DNA of 64,000 nucleotides, taken from contig NZ_WIVG01000001.1 of assembly GCF_016758115.1 (NCBI RefSeq), positions 1 to 64,000 on the forward strand, in the 5' to 3' direction. Below, piece after piece: positions 17,455 to 27,894 of this stretch (position 1 is its first letter; each line of letters begins with the position of its first letter). Made by a program: the position numbers and the translations under genes. The notes under the pieces are model-generated. The model had not been told where the DNA came from. It ran no database searches and saw nothing but the letters and a program-made list of their open reading frames with translations. The DNA comes from Lactococcus garvieae. Lineage in GTDB: Bacteria; Bacillota; Bacilli; Lactobacillales; Streptococcaceae.

Positions 17455-19305
17455 ATGGCAGACTTTTTAGCATCAGAATTAACAAAAAGCGTGGGAGATA
17501 AAATACTTTTTGATAAAATTTCATTTATCATTCATGACCTCGATCGCATAGGGCTATTAGGGACAAATGGCACAGGTAAAACGACCTTGCTTAATACGAT
17601 TGCGGGTATACAAGGTTTTGATGGAGATGTTTCTCCATTTACTCACCCCCAAGATTATAAAATTACCTATTTGACGCAAGAACCAGGTTTTGACGATACA
17701 GCGAGTATCATGGATACTGTTCTGGATGATTCACTCCCCCAAATGAGGGCCATCAAAAGATATGAAGCTGCACTTTTAAATATTGAAGACTTAAGCAAAT
17801 TTGAACGTGCTCAATCCGATATGGATGCTTTAAACGCTTGGCAAGTAGAAGCAGATGTGAAAACAGTATTGACAAAGCTCAAACTGCCTGATTTTTCTTC
17901 AAAGATAGGCTCGCTTTCGGGTGGACAAAAACGCCGTGTGCAGTTGGCCCAAGCCCTTGTGAATCCATCAGACTTACTTTTGTTGGATGAGCCGACAAAT
18001 CACCTTGATGTGGACACTATCGCATGGTTGCAAAACTATCTCAAAAACAGCAAGAGAACAGTGCTCTTTGTGACACATGATCGCTATTTTTTGGACAATG
18101 TGGCGACACGTATATTTGAGCTAGACAAGTCAAAACTCAAAGAATATCAAGGAAATTATCAAGATTATTTGGCGCAACGTGCTGAAGCAGAGGAGCGTGA
18201 GGCTGCAAGCTTGCACAAAAACCAACAGCTTTACAAGTCTGAATTAGCATGGATACGTAAGTCTCCGCAAGCGCGAGCAACTAAACAACAGGCGCGTATT
18301 GACCGTTTTGAAATCTTGAAAGAAGATATACGTACAGATAAAGACTTGGGCGATGTAGATATCAGTTTAGCGACGACACGCTTAGGGAAAAAAGTCATAA
18401 ACTTTGAAAATGCAGTTTTTGCATTTCCTGATCGTCCAATTTTTTCTGACTTGAACTGGATTGTACAGAATAAAAGTCGGGTTGGGATTGTTGGTGATAA
18501 TGGCGTAGGTAAGTCAACCTTGCTCAATATTATCGCCGGAGAGCTTCAGTTGACATCAGGAACGATGGATATTGGTGAGACTGTTAAAATTGGTTATTTT
18601 AGTCAAGAAATACGTGGACTTGAAGAGGACAAGCGCATCATCAATTTTCTGGAAGAAGTCGCTTCTGCTAGCCAAAATACAAGCGGTGAGACGGTTTCGA
18701 TTGTCAATCTTTTGGAACAATTTCTCTTTCCGAGAAGCACACATGGTACTTTGATTCGTAAACTTTCTGGTGGTGAGAAGAAACGTCTTTATTTACTAAA
18801 AATATTATTGACACAGCCTAATGTTCTATTGTTGGACGAACCAACCAATGATTTAGATATTGCAACTTTAACAGTTTTAGAAGATTTTCTTGCAAAATTC
18901 CCTGGTGCCGTAATTACCGTAAGTCACGACCGTTATTTCCAAGACAAGGTTTCCAATGAGCTTTTAGCTTTTGAGGATGGAAAAATTAATCATCTTTTTG
19001 GCGCTTACAGTGATTACTTGGCGACAAAAGTAACTGCTCCTGTGGAGGTGGCAACGCCGAAAGCTGATACACGGGTTCGTGAGAATGTAAAACCACGGAT
19101 GACATGGGCAGAGAAACAAGAGTGGGCAACGATCGAAGAAGATATTGCCAAATTAGAAGAAAGAATAGAAGAAATTGATACAGAAATGAATGAAAACGGT
19201 TCTGATGCTGGTAGGCTTGCTGAGTTGCAAAAAGAATTAGATCAAGTTACTGCTGACTTAGAAGTAAAGTATGAGCGCTGGGAGTGTTTGAGCGAGAAAG
19301 TATAA
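17455..19305 (+). CDS. uup: ABC-F protein, Uup type
   Basis: 616-residue soluble protein with two ATPase domains and no membrane part, a translation-associated ABC-F factor. Walker A motifs are GTNGTGKTT at about residues 36-44 and GDNGVGKST at about 347-355. Signatures are LSGGQKRRV and LSGGEKKRL, with Walker B LLLDEPTN in both halves. The C-terminal coiled coil (about residues 540-616, rich in E and K) is the Uup hallmark. An in-frame TTG at 17443 is possible, but ATG 17455 gives the family N terminus MADFLASEL. No terminator follows it, so transcripts may run on toward thyA. Confidence 0.92.
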   Translation: MADFLASELTKSVGDKILFDKISFIIHDLDRIGLLGTNGTGKTTLLNTIAGIQGFDGDVSPFTHPQDYKITYLTQEPGFDDTASIMDTVLDDSLPQMRAIKRYEAALLNIEDLSKFERAQSDMDALNAWQVEADVKTVLTKLKLPDFSSKIGSLSGGQKRRVQLAQALVNPSDLLLLDEPTNHLDVDTIAWLQNYLKNSKRTVLFVTHDRYFLDNVATRIFELDKSKLKEYQGNYQDYLAQRAEAEEREAASLHKNQQLYKSELAWIRKSPQARATKQQARIDRFEILKEDIRTDKDLGDVDISLATTRLGKKVINFENAVFAFPDRPIFSDLNWIVQNKSRVGIVGDNGVGKSTLLNIIAGELQLTSGTMDIGETVKIGYFSQEIRGLEEDKRIINFLEEVASASQNTSGETVSIVNLLEQFLFPRSTHGTLIRKLSGGEKKRLYLLKILLTQPNVLLLDEPTNDLDIATLTVLEDFLAKFPGAVITVSHDRYFQDKVSNELLAFEDGKINHLFGAYSDYLATKVTAPVEVATPKADTRVRENVKPRMTWAEKQEWATIEEDIAKLEERIEEIDTEMNENGSDAGRLAELQKELDQVTADLEVKYERWECLSEKV

Positions 19306-19366
19306 AAGATATTCTGTTTTTTTGTGTTGAAGATGTTTCTCTTTTCTTTTGAGGATTCTCTGACTA

Positions 19367-19439
19367 CTTTCCTAGGGTGAAAAGCCCTACAGGAAGGAGG
19401 GGAAAAATGAGTACTTATCTTCAAACGCTCAATTCATAA
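19367..19439 (+). promoter_or_regulatory. Hairpin over a strong SD followed by a 10-residue ORF
   Basis: CTTTCCTAGGG (19367-19377) pairs with CCCTACAGGAAGG (19385-19397) with a two-base bulge. The 3' arm includes part of the very strong AGGAAGGAGGGG. Four or five A then lead to ATG at 19407 and the frame MSTYLQTLNS with stop at 19437-19439. The arrangement looks like a leader peptide or the relic of a gene start. It lies before the thyA -10, so it would only be read on transcripts coming from uup. Confidence 0.4.
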
Positions 19440-19441
19440 TA

Positions 19442-19450
19442 TGATATAAT
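19442..19450 (+). promoter_or_regulatory. Extended -10 of thyA
   Basis: TGATATAAT, giving a leader of about 30 bases with GTGGGGGAAA before the ATG at 19486. Confidence 0.6.
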
Positions 19451-19485
19451 GTTAGTCATGAATAAATAATTTAAGTGGGGGAAAT

Positions 19486-20325
19486 ATGACTTACGCAGAT
19501 AAAATCTTCAAAGAAAACATCAGTAATATCCTCGAAAAGGGCGTGTTTTCAGAAAATGCACGCCCAAAATATAAAAATGGCCAAACAGCCAACAGTAAAT
19601 ATATTACAGGATCTTTCGTCACTTATGATCTTGAAAAAGGCCAATTTCCTATCACAACTCTTCGTCGTATCCCTATCAAGACAGCAATCAAAGAACTCAT
19701 GTGGATTTACCAAGATCAGACAAGTGCACTCGATGTTCTCGAAGAAAAATATGGTGTAAAATATTGGGCTGAATGGGGAATCGGTGATGGTACCATAGGC
19801 CAACGTTATGGGGCAACAGTCAAAAAATATAATATTATCAGCAAACTTCTTGAAGGTTTGGAAAAAAATCCCTGGAACCGCCGCAATATCATTAATCTTT
19901 GGCAATATGAAGATTTTGAAGAAACAGAAGGTCTTTTGCCTTGTGCTTTTCAAACCATGTTTGATGTAAGACGTGAAGCAGATGGACAAATTTATCTGGA
20001 CGCAACCTTGATTCAACGCTCTAATGACATGCTTGTCGCGCATCACATTAATGCAATGCAATACGTGGCTTTGCAAATGATGCTGGCTAAACATTTTAGT
20101 TGGAAAGTGGGTAAGTTTTTCTACTTTGTCAATAACTTGCATATTTATGATAATCAATTTGAGCAAGCGAATGAGTTGCTGTCACGTACGGGTTCAGAAA
20201 AAGAACCACGCTTGATTTTAAATGTAGCAGATGGAACGAATTTCTTTGATATTAAACCCGAAGATTTTGAACTGGTAGATTATGAACCGGTAGGTCCACA
20301 ATTAAAATTTGATTTGGCAATTTAA
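19486..20325 (+). CDS. thyA: Thymidylate synthase
   Basis: 279-residue enzyme that methylates dUMP to dTMP with methylenetetrahydrofolate. The catalytic Cys is C153 in [10 protein letters not shown]. The [22 protein letters not shown] region binds nucleotide and phosphate, and NNLHIYDNQ is also conserved. The sequence is of the shorter class found in lactococci rather than the E. coli type. It has its own extended -10 promoter. dihydrofolate reductase is not adjacent in this window. Confidence 0.95.
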   Translation: MTYADKIFKENISNILEKGVFSENARPKYKNGQTANSKYITGSFVTYDLEKGQFPITTLRRIPIKTAIKELMWIYQDQTSALDVLEEKYGVKYWAEWGIGDGTIGQRYGATVKKYNIISKLLEGLEKNPWNRRNIINLWQYEDFEETEGLLPCAFQTMFDVRREADGQIYLDATLIQRSNDMLVAHHINAMQYVALQMMLAKHFSWKVGKFFYFVNNLHIYDNQFEQANELLSRTGSEKEPRLILNVADGTNFFDIKPEDFELVDYEPVGPQLKFDLAI

Positions 20326-20470
20326 GGAGATTACTGTTCTTATCCGCCTTCACGTTGCTTTATAGCTGCAGAATATTTTTCAAATATAGAGGATACCTTC
20401 CCTTGACAGAATGAATTGCTCCGAGAAAAAGATTCTGTTGAAACTTATAAGAAAAAGACTAGGAGGAAGA

Positions 20471-20896
20471 ATGTACAAAGAATTTATCAAAGAAGCAAAT
20501 TTAAATCCGGAGAACTTTGGTGGTGCATGGTCTTTTGGGAATAATCCGCAAATGGCCGATGAGATATTGGACCTTGTCCTTCAAGGTAAAAAACGAGCAA
20601 CGGCGAGTGCTTTATTGGACTATGATCCTGATGAGGATTTACCTGAAGTTGATGGGAAGTATGAACTTTTACTAGACGGAAAAGGCTGCCCTCGAGCAGC
20701 AATTCAAACAAGTAAGGTTTATATTACTAAATTTAATGAAGTAACAGAGGAGCATGCTTTCAAAGAGGGTGAAGGAGATAGGAGTCTCGCCTATTGGCGT
20801 CAAGCCCACGAAAACTTTTTCCGAGAGATAGGGTGTTTTTCCCCGGATATGGATATTGTCTGCGAAGAATTTGAAGTTTTATATAAATATTCGTAA
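20471..20896 (+). CDS. ASCH-domain protein
   Basis: 141-residue soluble protein with an ASCH (PUA-like) fold, a possible RNA-binding domain or small-molecule hydrolase. Landmarks are AWSFGNNPQMADEILDLVLQGKKRATAS, typical of the YqfB/ASCH group, and GDRSLAYWRQAHENFF. The start at 20471 is chosen because AGGAGGAAGA lies directly before it, although the frame is open from 20411. Its stop codon touches the PurBox of purC, and a terminator follows. Confidence 0.8.
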   Translation: MYKEFIKEANLNPENFGGAWSFGNNPQMADEILDLVLQGKKRATASALLDYDPDEDLPEVDGKYELLLDGKGCPRAAIQTSKVYITKFNEVTEEHAFKEGEGDRSLAYWRQAHENFFREIGCFSPDMDIVCEEFEVLYKYS

Positions 20897-20908
20897 AAAA
20901 CGAACAAT
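20896..20908 (+). promoter_or_regulatory. PurBox upstream of purC
   Basis: AAAAACGAACAAT matches 12 of 13 positions of the lactococcal PurBox AWWWCCGAACWWT. Its centre (20902) is 76 bp upstream of the start point inferred from the TAGAAT -10, the spacing remembered for PurR-activated lactococcal promoters. Confidence 0.7.
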
Positions 20909-20912
20909 GTTT

Positions 20913-20949
20913 AAAAAAGATATTGCTTTAACAAGTAATATCTTTTTTT
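20913..20949 (+). terminator. Terminator of the ASCH gene, inside the purC control region
   Basis: Perfect 12-bp stem AAAAAAGATATT (20913-20924) with AATATCTTTTTT (20937-20948). It lies between the PurBox and the purC -10. Confidence 0.85.
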
Positions 20950-20965
20950 GTACTCTAAATAAAGT

Positions 20966-20971
20966 TAGAAT
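20966..20971 (+). promoter_or_regulatory. Inferred -10 of the purC operon
   Basis: TAGAAT with no acceptable -35, only a T tract, as expected for an activator-dependent promoter. TATAAA at 20977 is an alternative. Confidence 0.45.
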
Positions 20972-21000
20972 GAAATTATAAAATAAATAGGAGGCACATT

Positions 21001-21717
21001 GTGAGAAAGGGACGCTTACTTTATGAAGGTAAAGCAAAGAAGCTTTATGAGACAGAGGATGAACAGCTGATTTGGGTGGAGTATTGTGATAATGCAACAG
21101 CTCTGAATGGTAAAAGAAAAGAAGAAATTAAAGGCAAAGGCGCATTGAACAATCAAATCACATCCTTGATTTTTCAAAAATTGAATGCTGAAAAAATCCG
21201 AACAAGCTTCATTGAACAATTATCTAAAACCGAACAATTGAATCAAAAGGTTGAGATTATACCTCTAGAAGTGGTCTTGAGAAATCGTGTTGCTGGCTCT
21301 TTTGCAAAGCGATTTGCTTTGGAAGAAGGTGGCGTTCTTCCTCAACCCATTATTGAATTTTATTACAAATCTGATGTGCTGGATGACCCCTTTATCAATG
21401 ATGCACATGTCTATTTTCTTGAACTTGCTCAACCAGAAGAAGTGGAATTCATCAAGTCAGAAACACTGAAAATCAATGCACTTCTACAAAAAATCTGGGC
21501 AAAAATCGGCTTAAGTCTGGTTGATTTCAAACTCGAATTTGGTCGTACAGCAGCTGGCGAAATTATCTTGGCAGACGAAATTTCACCAGATACTTGCCGC
21601 CTTTGGGATGCGGAGGGGAATCATTTAGATAAAGATGTTTTTCGCCGTAATATTGGCGATTTGATTGATGTATACAGTCGTGTACTCACAGCCCTTCAAG
21701 AAGGAAAAGAGCTTTAA
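21001..21717 (+). CDS. purC: SAICAR synthetase
   Basis: 238-residue enzyme joining CAIR and aspartate with ATP to give SAICAR. The start is GTG with AGGAGG upstream. [13 protein letters not shown] is the N-terminal ATP-binding loop, [11 protein letters not shown] and the DFKLEFG and [13 protein letters not shown] motifs line the active site. It is the first gene of the eight-gene purCSQLFMNH operon. Two PurBox-like strings occur inside its coding sequence near 21192 and 21226. Confidence 0.97.
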   Translation: MRKGRLLYEGKAKKLYETEDEQLIWVEYCDNATALNGKRKEEIKGKGALNNQITSLIFQKLNAEKIRTSFIEQLSKTEQLNQKVEIIPLEVVLRNRVAGSFAKRFALEEGGVLPQPIIEFYYKSDVLDDPFINDAHVYFLELAQPEEVEFIKSETLKINALLQKIWAKIGLSLVDFKLEFGRTAAGEIILADEISPDTCRLWDAEGNHLDKDVFRRNIGDLIDVYSRVLTALQEGKEL

Positions 21718-21773
21718 GATTAAGTAGTGAAATCGTAGAGAAGAAATAAAAGAAAGTGAATGAAAAAGAGAAA

Positions 21774-22016
21774 ATGAGTAAAGTAGAAGTTTATGTAACC
21801 TATAAAAAATCAATTTTGGACCCTCAAGGACAAGCCATCACAGCAGCAACACAAAAGCTAGGTTATGATGAGATAAAGGACATTCGTGTAGGAAAATATT
21901 TTGAGATTGAAGTCGATGCAACAGCTGAGGCAGCGGCCTCTAAAGTTGAGGAAATCGCAGAAAAACTTCTTGCTAACCCAAACATGGAAACTTACAAGGT
22001 TGAGGTGGTAGATTGA
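21774..22016 (+). CDS. purS: FGAM synthetase subunit PurS
   Basis: 80-residue small subunit that bridges PurQ and PurL and carries ammonia between them. The [21 protein letters not shown] terminus and the [20 protein letters not shown] core are typical. Start taken at ATG 21774; an upstream in-frame GTG at 21756 adds a charged tail absent from relatives. Its stop overlaps the purQ start by one base (TGATG). Confidence 0.95.
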   Translation: MSKVEVYVTYKKSILDPQGQAITAATQKLGYDEIKDIRVGKYFEIEVDATAEAAASKVEEIAEKLLANPNMETYKVEVVD

Positions 22017-22696
22017 TGAAATTTGCAGTTATTCAATTTCCAGGATCAAATTGTGATTTTGACCTCCTTTGGGCCATTCGTGATGTGATGCAAGCTGAAG
22101 CCGAATTTGTCTGGCATGAGGAAAATTCTCTTTCAGGCTTTGATGGTGTGTTGATTCCTGGAGGTTTCAGTTACGGGGATTACTTACGTTGCGGAGCCAT
22201 TGCTTCTTTTTCTAACATCATGCCAGAGATTAAGCGTTTAGCAGCAGAGGGAAAACCTGTCTTTGGCACCTGCAATGGATTTCAAATCCTTGTTGAGGCG
22301 GGACTTTTACCTGGAGCATTGATTCAAAATGACAGCTTAAAGTTTGTTTCAAAGTGGCAAAACTTAAAAGTAAATAACAATTCAAAATTTACAACTGTCT
22401 TTTCTGAAAATGAAGTGATTAGCTTGCCTATTGCTCATGGTGAAGGCAAGTATATTGCTGATGAACAAACTTTGTCAGATTTAAAAGAAAACGGCCAAAT
22501 CGTTTTCACCTATGTAAATGGAAATCCTAATGGTTCAGCTTTAGATATTGCTGGAATCTGTAATAAAGAGGGCAATGTTTTAGGAATGATGCCGCATCCA
22601 GAACGCGCTGTAGAATCCCTATTGGGTGGAAATGATGGTCAAAAAATGTTTGCCAGTATCTTGAAAAATTTTGTAGAAAAAGGAGCGCTACAATGA
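22016..22696 (+). CDS. purQ: FGAM synthetase glutaminase subunit PurQ
   Basis: 226-residue class I glutamine amidotransferase that releases ammonia for FGAM formation. The [13 protein letters not shown] terminus, the oxyanion [13 protein letters not shown], the nucleophile Cys in [10 protein letters not shown], and His/Glu in [10 protein letters not shown] form the catalytic set. Coupled to purS by a one-base overlap and to purL by ATGA. Confidence 0.97.
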   Translation: MKFAVIQFPGSNCDFDLLWAIRDVMQAEAEFVWHEENSLSGFDGVLIPGGFSYGDYLRCGAIASFSNIMPEIKRLAAEGKPVFGTCNGFQILVEAGLLPGALIQNDSLKFVSKWQNLKVNNNSKFTTVFSENEVISLPIAHGEGKYIADEQTLSDLKENGQIVFTYVNGNPNGSALDIAGICNKEGNVLGMMPHPERAVESLLGGNDGQKMFASILKNFVEKGALQ

Positions 22697-24909
22697 GCGT
22701 TGAAATGAGTCCAGAACAAATCCAAACGTCAAAAATTTATCGTGAATGGGGCTTGACTGATGAAGAATACTCTAAAATTAAAAATGAGATTCTTGGTGGT
22801 CGCTTGCCTAACTTTACAGAAACAGGCATGTATGCCGTGATGTGGTCAGAGCATTGTTGCTATAAAAATTCAAAACCTGTCTTGAAAAAATTTCCAACAG
22901 AAGGCCCACACGTACTTATGGGACCAGGTGAAGGTGCAGGAGTCGTTGATATTGGTGATGATTGGGCTGTTGTTTTCAAAGCGGAATCGCACAATCACCC
23001 AAGCTATGTTGAACCCTATGAAGGAGCGGCAACAGGTTCTGGCGGGATTATTCGTGATATCTTTTCGATGGGTGCACGTCCAGTTGCTCTTTTAGATAGC
23101 CTTCGCTTTGGTCAGATTGACAATGCTAAAACACGTCACATTGTTGACCGCGTGACAGCTGGAATAGCAGGATATGGTAACTGTATCGGTATCCCTACGG
23201 TAGGTGGAGAAGTAGCTTTTGATGAATCTTATGCGGGAAATCCTTTAGTGAACGTGATGTGTGTAGGCTTGATTGAGCATAAGCACATCCAAAAAGGACA
23301 AGCCAAAGGTGTGGGCAACACAATCATGTATGTCGGTGCGAAAACAGGACGTGACGGCATTCACGGTGCTTCCTTTGCCTCTCAGGAGTTTGGTTCAGGT
23401 TCTGAAACACAACGTTCTGCCGTTCAAGTGGGCGATCCTTTCATGGAAAAACTTTTGTTAGAGGCTTGTCTCGAAGTGATTCATAATCATTCTGATATCC
23501 TTGTCGGTATTCAAGATATGGGGGCTGCTGGATTAGTTTCTTCGACTTCGGAAATGGCTTCAAAGGCTGGCTCAGGTTTGAAACTTAATTTAGACTTAGT
23601 ACCACAACGTGAAACGAACATGACACCTTACGAAATGATGCTTTCAGAATCGCAAGAACGTATGGTACTTTGCATTAAAAAAGGGCACGAAGACGAAATC
23701 GTTGAGCTCTTCAAAAAGTACGAACTTGATGCGGTAAATATTGGCGAAGTTACTGATGACGGGATGTACACTTTATTCCACCAAGGGGAAAAAGTTGCCG
23801 AAATTCCAGTAGACTCTTTAGCCGAGGATGCGCCAGTTTATCATTGTGAAATGAAAGAACCTGCACGTATTGCTGCATTTGAAAAAGCCGAAAAATTTAT
23901 CCCGGAAATCGCAAACGCAACAGAGATACTCAAAGAACTCCTGAATCAACCAACGATTGCGAGCAAACGCAGTATTTACGAAACCTACGATAGTCGTGTA
24001 ATGACCAATACCGTTGTTGCACCTGGATCTGATGCGGCAGTTATCCGCCTCCGTCATTCCAATAAAGCTTTAGCGATGACAACAGACTGTAATGCGCGCT
24101 ATCTCTATCTTAATCCCGAGATTGGTGGGCAAATAGCTGTCGCAGAAGCAGCACGAAATATCATTGCTTCAGGGGGGAAACCTTTAGCTATTACGGACTG
24201 CCTTAATTTTGGTAATCCAGAAAAGCCAGAGCAATTTTATGAGTTGAGCAAGGCATGTGACGGTATTTCGGAATCTTGCTGTGTCCTATCTACTCCGGTC
24301 ATATCAGGTAATGTTTCCCTTTATAACGAAACGAACGGTCAAGCTATTCTACCGACACCGATGATTGGGATGGTTGGCTTGATTGAAGATGTGGCACAGA
24401 TTACGACACAAGATTTTAAAGAAACAGGTGACTTAATTTATCTTATCGGTGATACTGGCGATGATTTCTCTGGTTCTGAAATTCAAAAAATGATGACAGG
24501 AGAGATTTCAGGTAGGCTGAACTTTGATCTGCAAGCTGAAAAAGAAAATCAGGAACGCGTACTAAAAGCAATCCAAGCGGGTCTCATTCAATCAGCACAT
24601 GATTTATCTGAAGGTGGCTTAGCTGTAGCTCTTGTCGAGTCGGCTTTTGCGAATAATAAAGGAATTTCGGTTCATTTTGATGGCAATGCAGCACAACTCT
24701 TCTCTGAAAGTCAAGGGCGCTTTATCCTCTCGGTTCATCCAGAAGATGAAAAGAACTTTGAAGAACTGATGGCAGGTAAAGCAAGCAAGTTAGGGCAGGT
24801 AACAGACAAGTCAGAAATTAAAATTTCGGCAAAAGATGGCGAAATTTCCCTATCTACTGAAGAAGCGAAAGCGATTTATGAAGGAGCGATTCCATGCCTT
24901 ATGAAGTAA
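22693..24909 (+). CDS. purL: FGAM synthetase large subunit PurL
   Basis: 738-residue small-type PurL, the ATP-dependent synthetase half of the PurSQL complex. The [23 protein letters not shown] and [13 protein letters not shown] motifs in the first half and the [12 protein letters not shown] and [14 protein letters not shown] motifs in the second are intact. The length fits the family of three-component enzymes. Overlaps purQ by four bases and purF by 16. Confidence 0.97.
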   Translation: MSVEMSPEQIQTSKIYREWGLTDEEYSKIKNEILGGRLPNFTETGMYAVMWSEHCCYKNSKPVLKKFPTEGPHVLMGPGEGAGVVDIGDDWAVVFKAESHNHPSYVEPYEGAATGSGGIIRDIFSMGARPVALLDSLRFGQIDNAKTRHIVDRVTAGIAGYGNCIGIPTVGGEVAFDESYAGNPLVNVMCVGLIEHKHIQKGQAKGVGNTIMYVGAKTGRDGIHGASFASQEFGSGSETQRSAVQVGDPFMEKLLLEACLEVIHNHSDILVGIQDMGAAGLVSSTSEMASKAGSGLKLNLDLVPQRETNMTPYEMMLSESQERMVLCIKKGHEDEIVELFKKYELDAVNIGEVTDDGMYTLFHQGEKVAEIPVDSLAEDAPVYHCEMKEPARIAAFEKAEKFIPEIANATEILKELLNQPTIASKRSIYETYDSRVMTNTVVAPGSDAAVIRLRHSNKALAMTTDCNARYLYLNPEIGGQIAVAEAARNIIASGGKPLAITDCLNFGNPEKPEQFYELSKACDGISESCCVLSTPVISGNVSLYNETNGQAILPTPMIGMVGLIEDVAQITTQDFKETGDLIYLIGDTGDDFSGSEIQKMMTGEISGRLNFDLQAEKENQERVLKAIQAGLIQSAHDLSEGGLAVALVESAFANNKGISVHFDGNAAQLFSESQGRFILSVHPEDEKNFEELMAGKASKLGQVTDKSEIKISAKDGEISLSTEEAKAIYEGAIPCLMK

Positions 24910-26309
24910 AGTCCTTAAACGAAGAATGTGGCGTTTTTGGCATCTGGGGACATCCTGAAGCTGCACAACTGACTTATTTTGGACTTCATGCCTTGCAACA
25001 TAGGGGGCAAGAAGGTGCTGGTATTCTGTCAAATAATGATGGGCAACTTCAACGGCATCGTGATTTAGGCTTGGTAACAGAAGTTTTTCGTCACGAAAAA
25101 GACTTGCAAAAATTATCAGGGAAAGCAGCCATGGGTCATGTGCGCTACGCCACCGCAGGTTCAGCAGAATTAAACAATATTCAGCCTTTCCACTTTAAAT
25201 TTCAAGACACGCAACTTGGTCTAGCCCATAATGGCAACTTGACTAATGCTATATCACTACGACGTGAATTAGAAGCACAAGGCGCGATCTTTTCTTCGAG
25301 CTCGGACACAGAAATTTTGGCGCATCTGATTCGCCGCAGTCATCATCCTGAATTTATGGGAAAAGTAAAGGAAGCCTTGAATACTGTTAAAGGTGGATTT
25401 GCTTATCTCTTGATGACAGAAGATTCGATGATTGCAGCTCTTGATCCTAATGGCTTCCGTCCCTTATCTATTGGGAAAATGGCTAACGGTGCGCTCGTTG
25501 TAGCCAGTGAAACTTGTGCCTTTGATGTGATAGGTGCGGACTTTGTTCAAGAAGTCAAACCCGGTCAGATTATTCAAATTAATGATCAAGGCTTGCATAT
25601 TGAGCAATTTACAGATAAGACCAATACACAAATCTGTTCAATGGAGTATATTTATTTTGCACGTCCGGACAGTGTTATTGCAGGTGTCAATGTCCATACA
25701 GCACGTAAACAGTCAGGACGTATCCTGGCGCGTGAGGCACAAATAGATGCAGATATTGTTATTGGTGTGCCAAATTCGTCACTCTCAGCAGCATCAGGAT
25801 ATGCAGAAGAATCTGGCTTACCCTACGAAATGGGTCTGATTAAGAATCAATATGTGGCACGTACATTTATTCAGCCTACACAAGAACTAAGAGAACAGGG
25901 TGTACGGATGAAGCTCTCGGCTGTTTCCAGTGTAGTTGAAGGTAAAAAGGTTATCATGGTGGACGATTCTATTGTACGTGGAACGACAAGCAGACGAATC
26001 GTGCGTTTACTTAAAGATGCTGGCGCTGCTGAAGTTCATGTTGTGATTGCGAGTCCACCGCTTGCTTATCCATGCTTTTATGGTATCGATATTCAAAAGC
26101 GAGAAGAGCTGATTGCAGCCAATCACTCAGTCGATGAAATTTGCCAAATTATTGGAGCAGATAGTCTTACCTTTTTAAGTCAAGAAGGATTAGTTGAGGC
26201 TATTGGCCACGATAATCTGTGTCTGTCTTACTTTGACGGTATATATCCGACACCACTTTACGATTACGAAGAAAATTACCTGAAATCTTTAGGAGGGAAA
26301 AATGTCTAA
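24894..26309 (+). CDS. purF: Glutamine PRPP amidotransferase
   Basis: 471-residue enzyme of the first committed step, making phosphoribosylamine from PRPP and glutamine. The catalytic Cys is C12, after an 11-residue propeptide [11 protein letters not shown], as in the Bacillus type. The glutaminase domain is followed by a phosphoribosyltransferase domain with the PRPP loop [18 protein letters not shown]. It is probably inhibited by AMP/GMP, as usual for the family. Coupled to purL and purM by overlaps. Confidence 0.97.
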   Translation: MPYEVKSLNEECGVFGIWGHPEAAQLTYFGLHALQHRGQEGAGILSNNDGQLQRHRDLGLVTEVFRHEKDLQKLSGKAAMGHVRYATAGSAELNNIQPFHFKFQDTQLGLAHNGNLTNAISLRRELEAQGAIFSSSSDTEILAHLIRRSHHPEFMGKVKEALNTVKGGFAYLLMTEDSMIAALDPNGFRPLSIGKMANGALVVASETCAFDVIGADFVQEVKPGQIIQINDQGLHIEQFTDKTNTQICSMEYIYFARPDSVIAGVNVHTARKQSGRILAREAQIDADIVIGVPNSSLSAASGYAEESGLPYEMGLIKNQYVARTFIQPTQELREQGVRMKLSAVSSVVEGKKVIMVDDSIVRGTTSRRIVRLLKDAGAAEVHVVIASPPLAYPCFYGIDIQKREELIAANHSVDEICQIIGADSLTFLSQEGLVEAIGHDNLCLSYFDGIYPTPLYDYEENYLKSLGGKNV

Positions 26310-27315
26310 AAATGCTTATGCAAAGGCTGGAGTTGATGTTGAAGCGGGTTACCAAGTGGTTGATCGCATAAAAAAACACGCCGAAAAAACGAAGAGACTT
26401 GGTGTTCTTGGAGGACTTGGAGGATTTGGAGCGGCATTTGATCTTTCAAGCCTTGATGTTAAGGAACCGGTGCTCATCTCTGGAACAGACGGAGTAGGTA
26501 CTAAGCTGATACTGGCTATTGAAGCAGATAAACATGACACGATTGGGATTGATTGTGTGGCCATGTGTGTTAATGACATCATTGCAGCTGGAGCAGAACC
26601 TCTCTACTTTCTTGACTATATCGCTACCGGGAGAAACCATCCGGAAAAGCTCGAAAAAGTGGTTGCAGGTGTTGCCCAAGGATGTTTGCTGTCAGGTGCA
26701 GCCTTGATTGGTGGTGAAACAGCAGAGATGCCGGATATGTATGATACAGATGATTATGATCTTGCAGGTTTTGCTGTCGGTATTGTCGAAAAGTCAGCCC
26801 TTATTGATGGTCCCAAAAACGTTGAGGCAGGTGATATTTTATTAGGTCTTCCTTCCTCAGGTCTTCATTCGAACGGTTACTCACTCGTTCGGAAAATCTT
26901 TAAAGATTTCGATAAACAAGAAATTCTTCCTGAGCTGGGACGTCCCCTCGGAGAAGAGTTGCTTGAACCCACCCATATTTATGTTCAAGAGCTCTTACCG
27001 CTCATAAAGGACAATATGATTAAAGGAATATCACACATTACAGGAGGCGGTTTTTATGAAAATCTTCCGCGAATGTTTGGTGATCAATTAACAGCTGAAA
27101 TAAAAGAAGACAGCTGGGAGATTTTGCCTATTTTCAAAGCTTTAGAGAAATACGGTCAAGTTCCTCATGATGAAATGTTTCAAATTTTCAATATGGGAAT
27201 TGGTATGGTCCTCGCTGTGGCTCCAGAAAAGGCTGAAGAAGTGAAGCAAAGAGTAAAATGTTACGAAATCGGAAAAATTACGCCTCGTATGAAACAATCG
27301 GTAATTATAAAATGA
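26302..27315 (+). CDS. purM: AIR synthetase
   Basis: 337-residue enzyme closing the imidazole ring of FGAM to AIR. The [20 protein letters not shown] terminus, the [12 protein letters not shown] motif, [22 protein letters not shown] and [11 protein letters not shown] are conserved. Start ATG 26302 follows GGAGGG. Overlaps purF by eight bases and purN by four. Confidence 0.97.
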   Translation: MSKNAYAKAGVDVEAGYQVVDRIKKHAEKTKRLGVLGGLGGFGAAFDLSSLDVKEPVLISGTDGVGTKLILAIEADKHDTIGIDCVAMCVNDIIAAGAEPLYFLDYIATGRNHPEKLEKVVAGVAQGCLLSGAALIGGETAEMPDMYDTDDYDLAGFAVGIVEKSALIDGPKNVEAGDILLGLPSSGLHSNGYSLVRKIFKDFDKQEILPELGRPLGEELLEPTHIYVQELLPLIKDNMIKGISHITGGGFYENLPRMFGDQLTAEIKEDSWEILPIFKALEKYGQVPHDEMFQIFNMGIGMVLAVAPEKAEEVKQRVKCYEIGKITPRMKQSVIIK

Positions 27316-27854
27316 GGATTGCCGTTTTCGCCTCAGGATCAGGGTCCAACTTTGAAGCTCTAGCTCAAGCTTTTCCCACAGAAATTCAGCTCTTATTTTC
27401 AGATAAGACTGAGGCTTATGCTCTTCAAAGAGCCCAGCAGCTCAATGTGCCTTCCGTCAGCTTTACGCTAAAATCTTTCGCTAATAAACAGACTTACGAA
27501 GAAGCCATAGTTTCTTTACTCCGTGAATATCAGATTGATTTGGTTTGTCTCGCAGGTTATATGAAAATTGTTGGCCCTACTCTTTTGCAAGCTTATGAAG
27601 GTCGGATTATTAATATCCATCCATCTTATTTGCCAGCTTTTGCGGGTTCAGCACATGCGCTAGAAGAATCTTGGGAAGCTCAAAAGGGACTGGGCATCAC
27701 CGTTCATTGGGTGGATGCGGGAGTCGATACAGGTAAAATTTTAGCCCAGCAGCAGCTTGATTATCACCCAGAACTCGCCGAATATGAAAAAAAACTCCAT
27801 CAAGCAGAGCATGAATTGTATATAAAAGTAGTAGAAGAACTTATCAAAAAATAG
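27312..27854 (+). CDS. purN: GAR transformylase PurN
   Basis: 180-residue folate-dependent enzyme formylating GAR. The [17 protein letters not shown] nucleotide-binding turn, [11 protein letters not shown] with the catalytic His, and VDAGVDTG with the catalytic Asp are present. Start taken at ATG 27312 (ATGA overlap with purM); an upstream in-frame start at 27258 lies inside purM. Followed by a 40-base gap to purH with its own AAGGA. Confidence 0.96.
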   Translation: MRIAVFASGSGSNFEALAQAFPTEIQLLFSDKTEAYALQRAQQLNVPSVSFTLKSFANKQTYEEAIVSLLREYQIDLVCLAGYMKIVGPTLLQAYEGRIINIHPSYLPAFAGSAHALEESWEAQKGLGITVHWVDAGVDTGKILAQQQLDYHPELAEYEKKLHQAEHELYIKVVEELIKK

Positions 27855-27894
27855 TAACAGCTATTATAAACTTAAAAAAAGAAAAGGAATAAAA

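Noticed and set aside
19549-20166. 205-residue minus-strand frame opposite thyA
   Set aside because: Shadow of a conserved gene, with no ribosome site and an unlikely composition.
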